A DNA stretch of 64,000 nucleotides from Takakia lepidozioides. Taxonomy: Eukaryota; Streptophyta; Takakiopsida; Takakiales; Takakiaceae. Positions 1 through 13,700 of the stretch are shown here, in pieces. Under the pieces are notes generated by a model, which searched no databases, was not told where the DNA came from, and saw nothing but the letters and a program-made list of their open reading frames with translations. The DNA lies in the NCBI GenBank assembly GCA_030704615.1, contig CM060733.1, positions 52,326,001 through 52,390,000 on the forward strand. Direction: 5' to 3'. The translations under genes were made by a program, and so were the position numbers. Numbering within the stretch: position 1 is the stretch's first letter; each line of letters opens with the position of its first letter.

Positions 1-1675
1 GAAACTGCATACTCGTGTTGTTGAAAGTGAGGGGTGCCAAGAGCCATCCGGACTCCACTGTGGTCCTTCGAATTGCGTTCCGCATTGGCGCTTCTTTTTA
101 TAACGGCTTACTAGTCAATGGTCATGAATGTGAATCTGCTTTGACAAGTGACGGTGACGGCCACAAGTCATTGCTGCCGGCTCCACGATCCTCGATGTTC
201 AATACATGTGCTGAAGTGGGAAGACTGCGGCTCTTCTTACTCACCGGCGGGGTGGGGGATGGGTGTACTCCTGACGAGTGCGGATTCGGAATGAGTACCC
301 ATTGCAGCGGATTAATGGGCTGTGCTGTGGAGGGACAATGCCCAGATAAGAGCATTGGTGACTATGGCGCCTCCTAGATCTTGAGGGCTGCCACTGGAAT
401 TAGGTGGGTAGGTGGTGCAGAAGCTACTACAGTGTTTCTCACTTATCATTGTAGCACTTATGAATATTACGTTCCGAATTGGGTTGTCAATTGAGAGCCA
501 GCGACCCTCAGAATGACATGTGCGGGTGATTAGTGATTACACTAACAAGATTTTAGTCAGCTTCAAGCCGATCATTTGTCAGTTTTGGTTTAGTGTTCAT
601 GATCATGTGGATGCCAATTGTCAATGCTCCTTTCTGCTTCAATGCTCCTTTCCTTCCTTTCTTATGTCAATCCTCATAATGTTGATTTTCTTAAAGCACC
701 TTTTAGGTTTTTTCTCTAAGAGATTCAAGTAAAGAGAGCATCATGTAGACTAACCACTGCAGATTTGGCACTAAATGCCCGTCTTCTGACCACCCAGTGT
801 GCACTTTTGTAAGCATAAGAAATCAAACGTGTGCAATTTCTTGAAAAGGACTACATTTAATAAGCTCTCTCACCACTGGAATGGAGTGAACTTGGGAACA
901 GTATGTCCCTTTTGTAATGATACCATAAACTCTCCAGATTCACAATGCTGTAACCCTTTCAAGAATTACCAATGTAAGCTTCCGAAGAATACTAAGCTTG
1001 CTCAACAAATTACAGACTATGCCCTGATATGATTGCCAGTGCTCTCCAGGTACACTAAATTTGCCTATCGTTGGGAGCACATGGCTACTCCCCTAGAAAG
1101 GGTCATCAGATGTTCCCATGGCTGTCATCAGCTTCCTGCTTCCACATAATGGAAGAGATAGCAACTGAAAATCGAACTTCGTGATTGTTCAAGCTACCTC
1201 AGGCACAAATAATCCTCCTCCTTTCTGGTTTCCTAGGAGATCTACCCAAAAACTTCACAAGGGAGAACGCGGTTACCTCACTAAGTAAGGAGGTCAAAAC
1301 TACAGTTGTACTCAAGGACTTAACAAGGACAGATCCTTGAGGCAAGAGAGTGGAAGGCTGTGAGGACCACTTTGGAATTTTCAAGCAATTCCAAAGCCTT
1401 CAGAGGATTCATCCTCAGTGGTCTCACTCTGTGCTTGTTGTGTTGTTCCCAGGAAAGGAATGGCAGTGACAGAGGCAACTAGGAGGAGTAAACAACAAGC
1501 AAGAGCATGCCTACAGCCTCTGAGCTACCAAGGTGATGGGTGTCATAACACACTTAACAGAAGAATAGAGGAAGTCTCTAGGAGGAAGGGGTTAGCAGAC
1601 ACAACATTGCATGGTGCTGCGCAAGACCAAAACTGCTTGTCTTAATGTGCACTAACTGAAAGAGGACGAATATCA
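1..1675. other. intergenic, no gene supported
   Basis: No open frame here shows a recognisable domain or a convincing exon structure. The longest one, on the plus strand near 15-377, resembles nothing I know and has no codon pattern in its favour. The end next to 1,676 would hold the 3' untranslated region of the SufC gene. I see no RNA gene or repeat. Confidence 0.5.
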
Positions 1676-4054
1676 TCAAGTATCAAGGTTACGGATTGCA
1701 TTGTAACCCCCGGCTTCAAGCTGCGAGGCAAGTGACGAGTCTCCAGTTTTGATGATTTGCCCAGCCTCCTGCAGCCATGCAGGCCCTTATGAGACAGCTG
1801 AGACAAGGACGACAATCCCTGTCCTCCGCTAGAGCTAGATTATCATCACATCTTTGAAATCAAAGGCTTTCCAGCACCGAGGAGAAACAAAACCTCCTCT
1901 ATTCACACAGTTTCCTGCACAAGTGTGAAGTCAAGTGCATCATGTAAGTTTGAAGCATGTTGACAAGTGGATCATCAAAATGTACCATAATGTGGACGAA
2001 GGAGGGTCTAATGTAGTCCAAGAGGCGCTGGTAATGCGTGATCATAAGGATGGCATTGTTGGACTTCCTCAACCCATTCACTGCTGATGCTACATCCCGC
2101 AGTGCATCTACATCCAGGCCTGAGTCAATCTCATCCAATATTGCCATGTCTGCTTCAAGCACCTGTCGTTTGATGTGCCTGTCTGTGTCAGTCACCCTTG
2201 TTCCTTCCAAGCTACCATCCCCACCCCATGCCCACCATTCTCAACTCACACCTGCCACTACAACCGAGCCATAACCATTTTGCAGAAAAACTACAAGACT
2301 CTCATGGGTCTCAAAAGTAGGAATACACAGCCTGAATACAGCCTCACTTCCGCAGGTGTTACCATGCTCCTGTGAAACCTCCCAAAATCCTCCAGAGGGC
2401 ACATTTGCCATCACAGACATTTCACATCTCGCACATATATGCTGCTTCCCTCTACCATGATTCCTACCAGACACCAGTCACAACTGTCTCCAGCCCCCAA
2501 CACTTCACCCTCGAGGGAAGAAAGCTGGTTGACATAAGCAAGCAAATCTGACAAATAACCAGCCGTTCCCATGCAACGATCCAAGGCAGGAAAAACCAGA
2601 AGCTAGGTCATTGTTAGGGAAGGGAAGAAACCCTCACAGCAAGTTGAAGAATCTCATTCCGCTTCTTCTCCCCGCCACTGAAACCCTCATTGACATTGCG
2701 ATTTAGAAAGCTTGGGTCCATCTTCAGCGCTGTCAGCTTGGGGGAAAGGAAGCCGTAGAACTGAAACCATCCCAGCAAAGTCATCCTACCGTCATCCTAG
2801 CTAGCACTTCATACTTCTATAAACTTCAACTATCTGCTTCAATTGATTTTGTTTGGGAGAATTCATCCATAACAGTATTACCCAACTTAATAGGCCCACT
2901 TCTTCATAGAAGCTTCTGCAAGTGGGTACCTCAAGTGGGCCGAGTTCCGTTAGGCCTAAAGCAACTCGTCGGGCATTGCAAGCCATGCGCAGAAAGTCCA
3001 TGTTGCTCACTCCAGGCACCTCAACTGGTGACTGAAAACTCAGAAACAGTCCCGCATGGCTTCTTTCTTCTGGCTCCTTCTCAAACAAGTTCTCCCCCTT
3101 GAAAGTGGCAGACCCACCTGTAACTCGATAGTCTGGGTGCCCCACCAGCACCTGCCTCCACGTTTCACACCAAACTTACAAGTGAATCCTAGAGAATATT
3201 AACAGCCTGATAAAGTTGAGAAAGGATGGTTTTGTCAGAAAACTACATGTTTGGGGCATTTCTTCAATTACACAAAATGCTATGGACATGTGGCCTTATT
3301 TTATGAATAGAACTCCTCTATTTGAAAAAATTTCATGAATAGAAGGTTTCACTGAAGGATACTGGCAGGATCTGCAAGTGAAACGAGGACAAAGACAAGG
3401 AGATTGTGCGGTTTGTATCATGGGGAAAGAGAGGGGGCAATGGAAGGTTTCTATCTGTATGCAAAATAATAGATTGCAAATTTCTGGCCGATGGGATGAG
3501 GGCTCATGCCTTTGAGAGCGTGCTCTTCCCTGACCCGTTCTTGCCCATTATTGCATGCACCTGCCCTGCCCATTATCCATTAGCAACCCACCAAAAACAT
3601 CGTTAATCTACCCCGCAACAGCTGTTGGTGCCAATACTGTCATTCTGTAAGAACGCTCTCTCCCAAACTTCGCAGTCCAACACAGGCAGGCAGGCTACAC
3701 ATTCTCTCTGCCAACTCTACCCTCCTTCCCGCCCTCCTTCAGAGAAAATGAAAGCTCACTTACCTCCCCTTCACGAATAGTTAGGTCAACCCCGCGCAAA
3801 ATCTCTATCCCCGAATCAGCAACAACGGCCGTAAGACCTTTGACCTCCAACAGCACATTTCCCGACAGCGCTTCAGTTCCATCCACTGCTTCAGGATGCG
3901 TGGCCAGCGTAGAGAGTGCAGCTCCTGCCGCCCTTTGAATCTCTCTCTTGCAGTTCTTCAACTCTGAACAACTCAAAAAATCCTTCAACTCAGACGAGTG
4001 ATTCACAGCCGAGAAACTGGATGCCCTTGACACTGCGCCTCTTACCAGGGCCAT
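1676..4054 (-). CDS. ABCI6: plastid SufC-type ABC ATPase (ABCI6/NAP7-like)
   Basis: ATPase of the SUF iron-sulfur cluster scaffold (SufBCD) in plastids. Six exons join in phase: 3764-4054, 3510-3560, 2930-3151, 2638-2760, 1986-2162 and 1676-1768, giving about 317 residues; the Arabidopsis protein is slightly longer. The first ~45 residues from MALVRG are Ser/Ala/Arg-rich, as in a plastid transit peptide. Exon 2 carries Walker A (GKNGSGKST), exon 3 the Q-loop (LSFQSPVEVPG), exon 4 the ABC signature (FSGGEKKRNE), and exon 5 Walker B and D-loop (AILDEIDSGLD) plus the H-loop (ITHYQRLLDY). I chose ATG 4054 because its context is cccaccATGG and the transit peptide begins there; an in-frame upstream start would add about 45 residues. 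Intron 2 has a GC donor (AAG|GCATGA). The upstream leader holds a CT/CA microsatellite. Identity is very secure. Confidence 0.93.
3505..3510 (-). other. GC-AG intron donor in SufC gene
   Basis: Exon 2 ends ...TCAAAG and the intron begins GCATGA. The next exon starts after ggcag at 3151 with GTGCTGGTG, giving the conserved SKVLVGHP. Only this GC donor keeps the conserved frame. Confidence 0.85.
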
Positions 4055-4773
4055 GGTGGGCAATGGCGTTGCAGCTCCAGCTTGGCTATAACACCGAGTG
4101 GACGGCTGCTGAGGTATAGGCAAGCACGATGACACCAATTGCAACTGCAGTGTGAGCCACTGGCACGCCATTCTTCTGTGTGAGCTTGCAAGCGAGAGAG
4201 ACGACTCTCTCTCTCTCTCACACACACACGGAGACAACACACACGAATTCTCTACACAGCATAACTAACAAAAGACTCCGGATGAACGAAAAGCAGATGA
4301 ACATATTCACGAATTGGAAGATGACTGAGTGTGTGACTGTATGACTTCACTGGATCATTTCTGAATTGGTCTCGCTCTTGAAGAATTTCAGATGCAACAA
4401 TATTCTCTATACAAAGTAATTGTCCACAATCAAGAATCCAGGCATTTGTCCCTGTAATTGTTTTGTGCAGCAGTGCACGGTCGCGACACATCCAATGTCA
4501 CTAAACATCCAGTGCTAATGTATCCACAATTGGAAGGAATCCAAAAATCTTGAGTAGTTCGATCTCGAGGACTACAGTGTCAAAAATTGGATAAAATTTA
4601 AGCGTTGACCGATAAGTGCTGGGAGAGAAGAGGCGGTCTCTTTGTCATCTAATTGAAACAATGTAAATAGTCTGTGTGAGGAGGGTGCCCACTGCTGCTG
4701 TTGTGCGGTGTGTGGCTTTGGTGAAATATGGCACACAAGTCTACATAAAGGAATGTGCTGACAGTGAGTGTGC
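4055..4773. other. gap between SufC start and the C2/MHD/GRAM gene stop; CT/CA microsatellite
   Basis: Both neighbours are on the minus strand, so this stretch holds the 3' untranslated region of the upstream gene and the promoter and leader of SufC. A (CT)n-(CA)n microsatellite lies at about 4204-4233. I see no TATA element that I would call with confidence and no further gene. Confidence 0.5.
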
Positions 4774-7700
4774 TTAGGGATGATAGTCATCATTTCTTGT
4801 GCTGCCTCCCAGTATCAGAGTGTAGAGCTCGCAGGCGATCTCAGTCGCATTCATGGGTAAATCGGTGAAGTCAACAAACTCCATCTGCAACCAATCACAC
4901 ACAAGGTGCCCTTTTAGTATCCTACTCCTGCACAACTGATAATTTATTTGAATTTTGGATCAATGCCATGGTCATGGTAGAGAAACCACACAAAGTTTGC
5001 TATCCACGGGCTAAATCTTGGTGAAGTTTGAATGAGAAGTAGAGCAACTGCAGTGCTAGACTCAGTATGTAGCGAATGTCATAAAACTACTAATCCCATA
5101 TGGAGGTTAAATTGCCGGTGCCATGTAGTCACAGGACATTCCATGTGGACTTAGCTAAAAGTTGCGTAAAGGAGAAGTAGTCTTTCGTATCATAACTCCG
5201 TGGTAGAGACAAGAGAAATGAAATGAAATGAAATGGTGCTTTATAACGTCCGCGGAAAGCTCATAGAGCTTATGGGACAAAATGGAAGAAAACATGGAGA
5301 GAGAGTTTATCATCTCCAATGGAGGCCAAGGGGCCCCATGGGACACAGTAGATGTGAGAAGAAACGGAAAGACGAGATATGTTACATCTGTGGAAGGCTT
5401 GAACTTAAAGGGGCAGAAGTAGTGAGACAGACATGGAAGGAAAAGAAAGAAAGAAACTATAATGTTCACTGGAAGCTCAAAGAGCTTATGGAACATAAGA
5501 AAGCAGGATACAAGAAAGAAAGTAAGGTTCTTAACAGCCTATTTTTTAATAACTATGGAAATCTACATTAAGATACACTAGATCTCGCCTGGGATAGATA
5601 AGCTGGCAGACACTTCTGGTCCACAAGACTGGAGGCTCCAGAGGGCAGGCCTATGATATATAGTCCACAAACATAAAAGAGAGAGGAAACGAAATGAAAT
5701 AAAATGGTACTTCACAACGTCTGAGGATTCTCCAAGAGCTTATGGGACAAGAGCAATGAGGAAATTAAGAAAGGAACTCTATAACAAACACAGAGGGACT
5801 AAGGGCACATGGGGCAGTGAGAGAGAGAGCTAAATGGATGCTTGGCAAAAGAAAAGCCTACACTGCACCGTGCACCCATCTGAAATTGGACAATAGAGGA
5901 TAAACTTCAGCAGACAGAGGTATGGTAGTAATCACTCCTACAAACAAACAGGCATCTTAGAGAAGCAGCAAGTACAAGGATACAATACGCACATTATCCC
6001 CTGTTTTCAGCTCAATGAGCACTCCACTTGGTCGTAGACCTCTTCTTTCTGCATGTATATTTGAGATGCTTCCATGGTCCATGTGTATTCTCTGCAAAGC
6101 CCCGTGCAAGTCACCATCTCCATCTCAACCACAATTGCAGCATTCAGCACCCAGCCATGCAAGAGGTAATGTATTCAGTAGCTTGCGGTAGCCTTGGAGC
6201 CACAGACTCTGTGGATAGACCAGAAAAGACCAGGTGGGGTGAGGAGGGGAGGTGAGCAGAACAGGGTCGGTGCAGGGGGCACAGTCCACTAGTGAACTCC
6301 AGAATGCAAAAATTTGGATTTGGCCAGCCAAATTGCTCTGGAAAGGATATCATATAGCATAAATTAAGTGCAAAAGTTCCACCCCAAATGAAGACCCAAA
6401 GAAGAAACAGAGACACTGTCATGGCCATTCTGAGCATGTTCAGGCCTTTGGCTTTGGAGGCAGCCAGTTCTAGGAAATTTGTTCTAGTTTTCCACCAAAG
6501 TTTCCCTTGTTTTGGAAGGTAATGAGGTAATGACTTGCTCCTTTCCTCTAACCCGAAAAATGGAAAGAAAGGAACTTTTGAGCATCCATAGGAACCCAGA
6601 GACATGGTGGGGGAGCAGGACATGTTTGGTTTGGGCCAAACCTGAGGTGTCCACCTACACAATCGCTAAATCCTGCTAGAAGCAGGATGCATTTAATCAA
6701 GATACCTTCTGTCCATCATCCTGTTCAAAAAAGAGATCTGTAGCTGAAACCACCAGCACTCCTGGGTGCTTATCTAAAACCCCCCATTTGGAGCACTTGA
6801 ATGCTGCAATCACACAACAAAGCAAAAACCATAACCATGCCTGCGTAAAAAATACACGAGATCTCCAACTCTCTGCAAATTTATCCGAGTGGGACAATGC
6901 AAAATAGACAGTTAAGGCATGCTTCTTCATCACCTACTACTATTGTTGCAGGAATTATGGTTGCGGAGTTCTTCTGGTTCCTAGCTCATATGCTGCCGAC
7001 ACTTAGCTGAATAAGATGAGAGATAACAGCATGCAAGGAAAGACAATTAACATGAGAGGGGACAAGCACAAACACTTCATTGTCGAACTCTGTTTGGTTG
7101 TTAGTTTGTCTTGCTGCTCAGCCCAGATAGGGGCCATGTACTTATCCAGCAAGGTTCCCTTCCCTGCTACCTGTCATAGGAATAATGCCATTATCATGTA
7201 CTAAGTGAATGGTTCAGTGCATCAACAGAGGCAAAAGACAACCATTACACGTTAGGAAACTAAGTTTCTACATACAATTGGCATCACACACCCAGGCCTC
7301 TATCCCAAAACAGGATATTTGACCCAGGCATGTTTTGGGGACAAAAATTACCTGTTTGAAAATGATCCGGCATACCACATCGCGATTGGAAAACCTGCTG
7401 AACTTTACTGGCTGGTTATTCAAAGGAGTGAAAATAATCGAGTCTGTGCCTGATGCTTGACAGCGCATAATTCGCTCAAACGAGAAAGAAAAGGGATGGC
7501 AGCCATCTGCTGCAACCATCGTGGCTTCTCCGAAGCAGATCCTCTTGCAGGTAACATACAAGGTACCAACTACCTTCCGTGCATTTCTGCACCAGATGGC
7601 CATAGATCCAGAGTTATGGAACTTCTAAGTTCCTTACCCCTGTCTGCTTGTGAACAAATAAGAACACCATGAGCACGCCCTAACAACAGCTATGCAGTTC

Positions 7701-10700
7701 TCATATCCACCATGTGCATTGGAACGCCCCCCTTCTGTCATCTGTCGCAATAAACATACCTGCATGGATATGATGCAACCAATTTTTCCTCCCTTGGAAG
7801 TCCAAACTTGAACTGCCATGCAGACAGGCCAACACATTTTCACTGGTAAGAGCCTCAGTCCCATACTGCACTACCATACTGCTGTTTCACGTGTTTTGTG
7901 CATGCAGGCAATATTGAGTGGAGATACTCTATTTGCAAACTTGTGTTAATTGAAAGCCTATAAGAGGGTCACACCAGCCACAAACCTGCATGACCTTGTT
8001 GTTAGCAATAGAGCTTTGATGCATGACCAGCTCTTGGGCTTCCTCATCATCTCTTTGCCTTAAAAGACACAGATAATCGAGCACGTGCAGCTGAACATCT
8101 GTTATGGTGCCATTCTTATGGGTGTCTTCAGACATTGTTCTCGAAGCCCCATCCCCATTTTGAGCACAGCTACTATTGTCAGTAGTACCCACAATCCCAT
8201 TCATGGTTCCATTTGTACTGCTGTTGGTATATCCATTAGTACTGCGATTCATACTTCCTATGCATACTGCTGCCGAATGGTGAAGGGCTGAGCCGTTGAA
8301 AGAGTCCCAGGCTTGCCAGTAGATGGTACAGAGCTCCCGTGTATCCATGTCCCAGCAGGCCAAGATCTTGCGCAGACGAGCACATGCTTGGTCCATTTGG
8401 GACGACGTGAGTCCCATGCCACCACATTGGAAATAGTCATAGAATACAGTCAAGCTTTCTTGTAGGTCACGGCGTTGCTTTAGAGTCATTGGATTAGGGT
8501 CCTCATCCCGATTCAATACAAACTCCTCCATGAAGAAAAGAAGGGCTCTAGTAATCTCCTGCATGCACAGATATTGACTGTCATATTTCCAACTGTGGCA
8601 GTTGGATCTTGATCTTGTGTGTCTGGGTTATATGTTTCTCACCGCCCTTTCTCCGTACATACAGGAAAGTTGCCATGACCCGACCGGACAGGGCAGATGG
8701 TGCAGTAAACGAAATCAAATCACAATAACATAAGCAGTAAATGGACACATCTAGAAACACTTCACACGGTATTTTCCACCCATATTACAGAAGGAGAATG
8801 TGGAACCTGCGAACATAACCACATTCAATCAGTAAGCTCACCACACATGTCCCAACTATTTGTCTTCCCACCATTTTTATTTCTTCTAACTTTCCAGTTG
8901 CTGCAAAATGGAGAGAGACAGAAGTGATAGCAGACATAACAGTAGATGTTTCAATATCTTACATATAAGACCTGCCGGAATATGGATGGGTTCAATGATT
9001 CATTCATGATTGTAAGATGCTGATCCAGGAATTTGGTCAACGGCTGCAACTGCTCGGCTATCTCAGAGTGACTCTTGCCGTCCAACATTTTATTTTGGAG
9101 AACACATCCGAGCTGCATCCCAAGCTGGTTCTGTACGCAAAATCCAAATGTGTTGTTCAGGACAGTAAACGACACTAATAAAGAGCGATCGCCTGCAATT
9201 ACACCTCAATCCTCGCAGCAGGGGTTGCACAAAGTAAGCTTTATTGTTCTCTTGCCCAAAGCACATGCATGTCCACAATCATTCGACGGTATAGACATTT
9301 GATACAAGGAAAACAGAGGCCTCCAACCTCTCGTACATAGATACAGACAGGTCCCCCTCACAGTCAAGTTTGGGCCCACAACAGCATTGTTGCAAGAGCT
9401 TGTGGGTACGGGCAATCCTTCACTAATGCTACACATAATGGTGTGCATACTTGTAAGAGGTTCTGGCTATCCTTTCACTCATGCCACACGTGGCTAGTTA
9501 CATCCATTAGATTCTTTGTTAGTTATATGTTGCAATCCCCAAGGGAAAAAATTGCAAATTAAAAGCTCCAGTCACACGTTTGGCATCCAACTATCCTTAA
9601 CATCAATAAATGCCTGTTGATGCACACACTCAAAATATTTACAAATAGTTCACATTCAACAATAGTTTATTCATTCCTAAATGAAAGGGGTATCTATAAA
9701 CATTATGAAAAAAAGGCATTTCAGGAGGTATACCTGGAGGTTCTCCACAACAGATCCAATTATGTTGGCAAGAGTCTGGTTTACAGAATGTTGAAGCTGA
9801 ATAAACCTCTCATTCGTTCTCCCTTCCATCTTGGAATGTCCATTTTGAGATAAGGGTCCACCCTTGCTTGCACTCTCATGTTCTCTGTTACAAATCCCTC
9901 GCAGCCAATCATCAGAGTCCGTATGTGAAAACTAAAACCTTCTCCCATATCACCATGCTTGTAAAACAAACGGGAAGGGACCTTTTAGAAATCAAACTCT
10001 CTGTGCGAACCACAGAAACAGATACAAGGCTGTATCTCCTCCGAAGTACAGAACCTGCAGCTATTCATCTACGTTCAATCAAACGGTCAGGACTCTCCCC
10101 CTCATCTGTGTCCTAACAACGAACGGCATTCAGGAAAAGGAACATGCAACCAAGGTGGAGAGCTGACATGCCCAGGTCCTCTTGAAGGTGCCGATCCCCA
10201 CTCACATGCCGCTCCTTGGGGAGGGAAGAAACTGCTTCCCACTTAGTTGTGAGTGTTGATTCCAGCTTCTGTTGCTGTTCTAAGACTGCAATTATGTTGT
10301 TCAGCTGTACCATGCCGCACACAAAAGAGAGATCATACATCCACCAGGGAAGGTTCCTTTCCAGAACTTTACCCGCATCCAATTCTCATTTATCGTTCAC
10401 GTCAGAAAAATACATATTTCTTCCATGTTGGTTGAGCAATAGCTGCTTCATCAGAGAAGTGGCTAATGGGCCAACAGGTCAGACACTGTTGACTCGGCCC
10501 CTTCCCCTTCCCCCTCCCTCGGCCTCAGAGCCCACCAGCAGGAACCCAAATGTGATTGCTAAAACTCAGAAAGCACGGCACAACTGAATGATGGCAATTT
10601 CAAATAAGGACCATGATATACTCTTTGGGGCAGCATGAGAGCAACAATTTTCCAGAGCCCCATTGTGCACCCACGAGGATCCAAATATACCCACCGACTC

Positions 10701-13700
10701 TTACTGAGCGGAACTGCCTTGGGAAGCTCAAAGCAACCTTACCTTTACACAAAGCGTTGTGGAGATGGAAAGAGCAAAAGAGTCCTTGGTGTGAACACCG
10801 CTTCGCTCTTCAGCTGGTTCTTCAGGGAGGTCCCGCAGGCAGAGCTTCTCCAGAATACAGACATACATTTGCACTGCTGCGCAAATAATATCTTGCACTT
10901 GTGGTATGTACTGCTCTCCAAATGGCAGTGATAGTAGCCGTGAAGTCAACTCCTCCACCACTTGGCCGATCATAAAATACAGATCTGATCGCCATGAATG
11001 TAACGTAGAATACAAGTTTCAGCAAAACAGCATCCCTACGTGAATTTATACTGAAATTTTGTTGATCAATGTCCAAAGTAGGCCATTTTACTAATGGGAT
11101 TATCGGTAAGGTTTTGATGTATCCCCATGACTGATACCTCTTGCCAGCTACAGGGAAACAACTACACAGGTGGAGATGTTCAGAACTGATGATACTTGCA
11201 AGATTTAATTCTTCCAGTCCTTCCAGGGAGCTTTAAAATGGTTTTCAGGGACGATCACACGCAATTGTGAAATCCCCAAGTCTTGAAACACCTTACAACT
11301 TTTTTAAAAGGGCCCTGAATTATAATAACTCATATCAAACTGGAAAAGCAATGTGTCAGGCTGGCGAGCACTCACCCACAACTGAGAAAGAGAACAAGGC
11401 ATCCGTCTGAGGTGAAAGAGGCTCCCATTTCTCAGTGCTTATACTTGAGCTCACCCAGCTGCATACATGCCAGCATTGTAGCACAAACAAACCTTACAAC
11501 CAACAGTACTGAAGTCAATGTACCACTCCATGTTCATGCATATCTAATGTACCTGTCACCACTGCCAAGCCTGTCTCTTTAGTGTCAACAGCATTGGATA
11601 AAAAGCACTAGAACAGGGATCTGGGCTTACTCAATCATTCGAGGCTTTGTGGAGGATACCCAATGCTCAATGTGTTCATTGAAGAGGGTGTGCAAGTCAA
11701 GGAGTTCACCTTCTACTTCAATCCCCTCAAGATCTCCATGTAGAAGTGAAAACTCAGTTACGAGGTCCTGTCAAGTTTACACCATGTCAGACAATGTTCA
11801 GAAACAAAATACAGATATTCTTGCCAGAATGGGATCCATTCCCAATGTTTTCTCTGTCACCACATACAGCTTTCAGAAGACAAATATGGTTAGAAAATCA
11901 ACCAGAGTTTGGATCTCTGGCCATACACAATCAAGAGAACAAACCTATTGACATGGGTGGCTCAACAGAGGGATGGACTAGAAAGGGCTAATTTAAAACA
12001 ATGGACTAGATAAAACTACAAGTCAGAAAGGTCCACACATTATGTAGATGAAACTATTGAGGGATACGTTCCTTTTGTACCAGAGATCTGGCTGCATTGA
12101 ACTACCAAATGTAGGATATCGAAGCCTTTTGTATCTTAGGATCCTTGCAGGTTTGAACCTTGAGGTAAGAATTTTGTGAGTGTAGGGTGCAACAGATTTT
12201 CATATATTTGCATTGAAATGGTGCAAGTGCAGTGAATGGAATAGGGGCCAAGCAATTCCGGGGTATATAATAAGGAGGTAAGGAATGCCTTTGTCCTACC
12301 CCATATTCTTTGGTAAAGGTCTTAACAGTGGCAGCTCCAGTGAAGCACTGTACATAGTGAGAAACCTGCAAGAATTCAACATCCAGTGTGAAAAGCCTAC
12401 ACCAAACCTGAACCAAAAACACCTATGATGAACCTTTGTCTGATAACTTCCAACTGATTTTATGTTGTATTATTGCCGTCCTTACCTTACAAGCAAGCCC
12501 TTAAAAGGTCCAAGGTGTGCAAGCAGGTTATGGTCAGTCCTAGTTATTTGTGCACGTACCAAAAGGCAACAAAAGGAAAACATAGGCAGTCCAGTGATTG
12601 TGTAGGTAGGTTCTGTTCAAAAACACTGAGTTAGTGTTGGATCTACGAATGTTTCATGACCCGTGTATATAATAGAATGCATGTACTGAACAGAGAAGGG
12701 TGGAAAGATGAGACATCTTTACCAGTCTATAGTATATTGGAGCTGTGATTCCAAGTAGATCAAAGCCAGCAGGAAAGACTCCTTTAAAGAATGTTTTCTG
12801 CTCAGCAATGTCACCACGAACCAATCGCACTGCTTTGACTAACGACTGTGCACTTATCTCCCTCATCTCTCCTCCATCAGCATCCTTGAATAGTTGCTTG
12901 TGTAACCTTACTTCGCAGCTTTTCTTTTGTACCCAATCAAGACACATTCACAACTTCATTGTCTTAGCCAGTTGCTTCAATGTCCTGGACCTCATGATTT
13001 ATATATCAAATGTGAGAGCCTAGTGAGTCTGAACTCAAATTAGTTGCAGGATAAAATGAGATGACCAAATCCAAGGTAAAGAATAGCTTTCAAAGACGTA
13101 AATGTAAACAACAGGACAAAGCTTAAGAGATCTAAAGTACAAGAAAAATAAAGTACATCCATACAATTGTAACCAGCCGTTATAACTCCTCGCTGACCTC
13201 ATCAGTTCCCGACGGTATCTGCACTCCTACTTCACCAGTGGAGAAAACCGAAACCAAGCAAGACTAAATGCATGTCCAATCAAAAATTGACAAACAAAGA
13301 TCGACCATGAAAGTTGTGTGACCAGGCAGACAAATCTGAAGCTAATTTGTGTTTGAAATGCAGGTACCTGAATCCAGCTCCGGAGAGGAATAAGGATTTC
13401 AGCTGGCTTTGGATCCCAACGAAGGATGAGCCCCAAAAGTTCTATCAGTCTTGATAATGCTCCAGGTGGTCTATTCCCAGGAAAGGTTGTTTGGAAATTT
13501 TCCATTGCATCAATAGCCGGCTTCATCAACACTACCCAACCACCATCAACCGAAAGGGTCAATTCCAATTTTACAGGAATTTCCATGGTCAACACCATTG
13601 CTAGTACTTTCCTGAGGGGTACATCTGCTTTACTCTAGGCCTGAATTTTGCTGTGCCACGAGCTTCACTTTCAGTTGTTCAGCAGTATAAGGATCAAAGC

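Noticed and set aside
15-377. plus-strand ORF of 120 codons
   Set aside because: No recognisable motif, overlapping open frame on the other strand, no splice context or upstream signal.
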